This document shows positions 4,902 through 5,116 of a DNA stretch of 5,116 nucleotides, one piece after another. This DNA is from Anaerolineae bacterium (GTDB lineage: Bacteria; Chloroflexota; Anaerolineae; B4-G1). Each line of letters starts with the position of its first letter. Within the stretch, counting starts at the first letter, position 1. The DNA lies in assembly GCA_030612185.1 (NCBI GenBank), contig JAUWOI010000359.1, forward strand, positions 1 through 5,116. Direction: 5' to 3'. The translations under genes and the position numbers were made by a program. The notes below the pieces were generated by a model. It ran no database searches. It worked only from the letters and a program-made list of their open reading frames with translations, and had not been told where the DNA came from.

Positions 4902-5116
4902 GTAGAAAAGACCCCAGAGCCCACACGGGCGCTGAAACCTGTGGTAACCACCTTATGAGATATACCAGTGCTAGGAATGTAGAACAGCCCCCAGAGCCCA
5001 CACGGGCGCTGAAACCGTTTTGTTCAGTAGGGAGGCGAACACGACCCCAACAAGTAGAAAAGACCCCAGAGCCCACACGGGCGCTGAAACCCGTCGTGTG
5101 ACCGACTGAAGTCCAG
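4902..5116 (+). CRISPR. CRISPR array, leader end (3 repeats, continues past the window)
   Basis: Repeats of 37 bp at 4902-4938, 4979-5015 and 5054-5090. They begin GTAGAAAAGACCCC and end GGGCGCTGAAAC; all three are also followed by C, so the unit may be 38 bp. Spacers are 40 bp (4939-4978), 38 bp (5016-5053) and at least 26 bp (5091-5116, cut by the edge), all different. The repeat holds the hairpin GCCC-ACAC-GGGC, extended by CAG/CTG across an A-G mismatch, followed by the GAAAC end. That places the array sense on the + strand, the same as the cas genes, and gives an 8-nt crRNA tag GCTGAAAC after Cas6 cleavage. Copies 1 and 3 are identical; copy 2 has A to C changes at repeat positions 7 and 10. 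The adjacent cas6 and csm genes suggest the array serves the type III-A complex. Confidence 0.97.

Noticed and set aside
4716..4958. 80-codon + strand frame in the leader running into the array
   Set aside because: Low-complexity G/K/R-rich translation of the purine-rich leader, ending inside the first spacer; no start signal of quality and no motif.
4941..5053. Tyrosine-recombinase-like or mobile-element ends formed by inverted repeats in the spacers, such as TGTTC/GAACA in spacer 2
   Set aside because: The matches are short (5 bp) and expected by chance; the region is fully explained as a CRISPR array.
4621..5076. 151-codon minus-strand frame over the leader and array
   Set aside because: It crosses CRISPR repeats and both leader palindromes; its repeated SAPVWALG is simply translated CRISPR repeat.

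Overview
The window is the 3' part of a type III-A (Csm-like) CRISPR-Cas locus, entirely on the + strand, running into the leader and first repeats of its CRISPR array. Base composition is GC-rich and the codons mostly end in G or C. Genes overlap or nearly touch, and two of the junctions are GTGA/ATGA start-stop overlaps. This fits a GC-rich bacterium. The style of the genes, with a TGG-type CARF protein, a membrane CARF protein and GAAGTCC-like heptamer repeats, reminds me of Chloroflexota, but that assignment is a low-confidence impression and not something the sequence proves.

Layout. 1-227: C-terminal end of Csm4 (the gene begins before the window). 224-1357: complete Csm5. 1354-2835: a CARF-HEPN protein of the Csm6/Csx1 type. 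2843-3574: a protein with two N-terminal membrane helices and a cytoplasmic CARF domain, resembling the Cam1/TM-CARF class. 3583-4452: Cas6, whose last ~18 residues are encoded by a heptanucleotide tandem repeat. 4460-4609: a short open frame that looks like the C-terminal third of Cas2 with the rest of the gene missing. 4610-4901: non-coding leader with a terminator-like hairpin, two matching long-armed inverted repeats and a purine-rich stretch. 4902-5116: three 37-bp repeats (the middle one with two substitutions), two full spacers (40 and 38 bp) and the start of a third.

How it works together (inference from family knowledge). Cas6 cuts the array transcript at the hairpin repeat. Csm4 and Csm5, with upstream subunits outside the window, form the crRNA-guided Csm complex. 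Target RNA binding makes Cas10 (expected upstream) synthesise cyclic oligoadenylate. Two different CARF proteins could then respond: the HEPN protein as an RNase and the membrane protein at the cell membrane. The five genes look like one operon. No cas1 is present, and cas2 seems reduced to a relic, so new spacers would have to come from adaptation proteins encoded elsewhere, or acquisition has stopped.

Most worth a second look: the two-helix membrane CARF protein, the Cas2 relic, the repeat-encoded tail of Cas6, and the pair of palindromic units in the leader.
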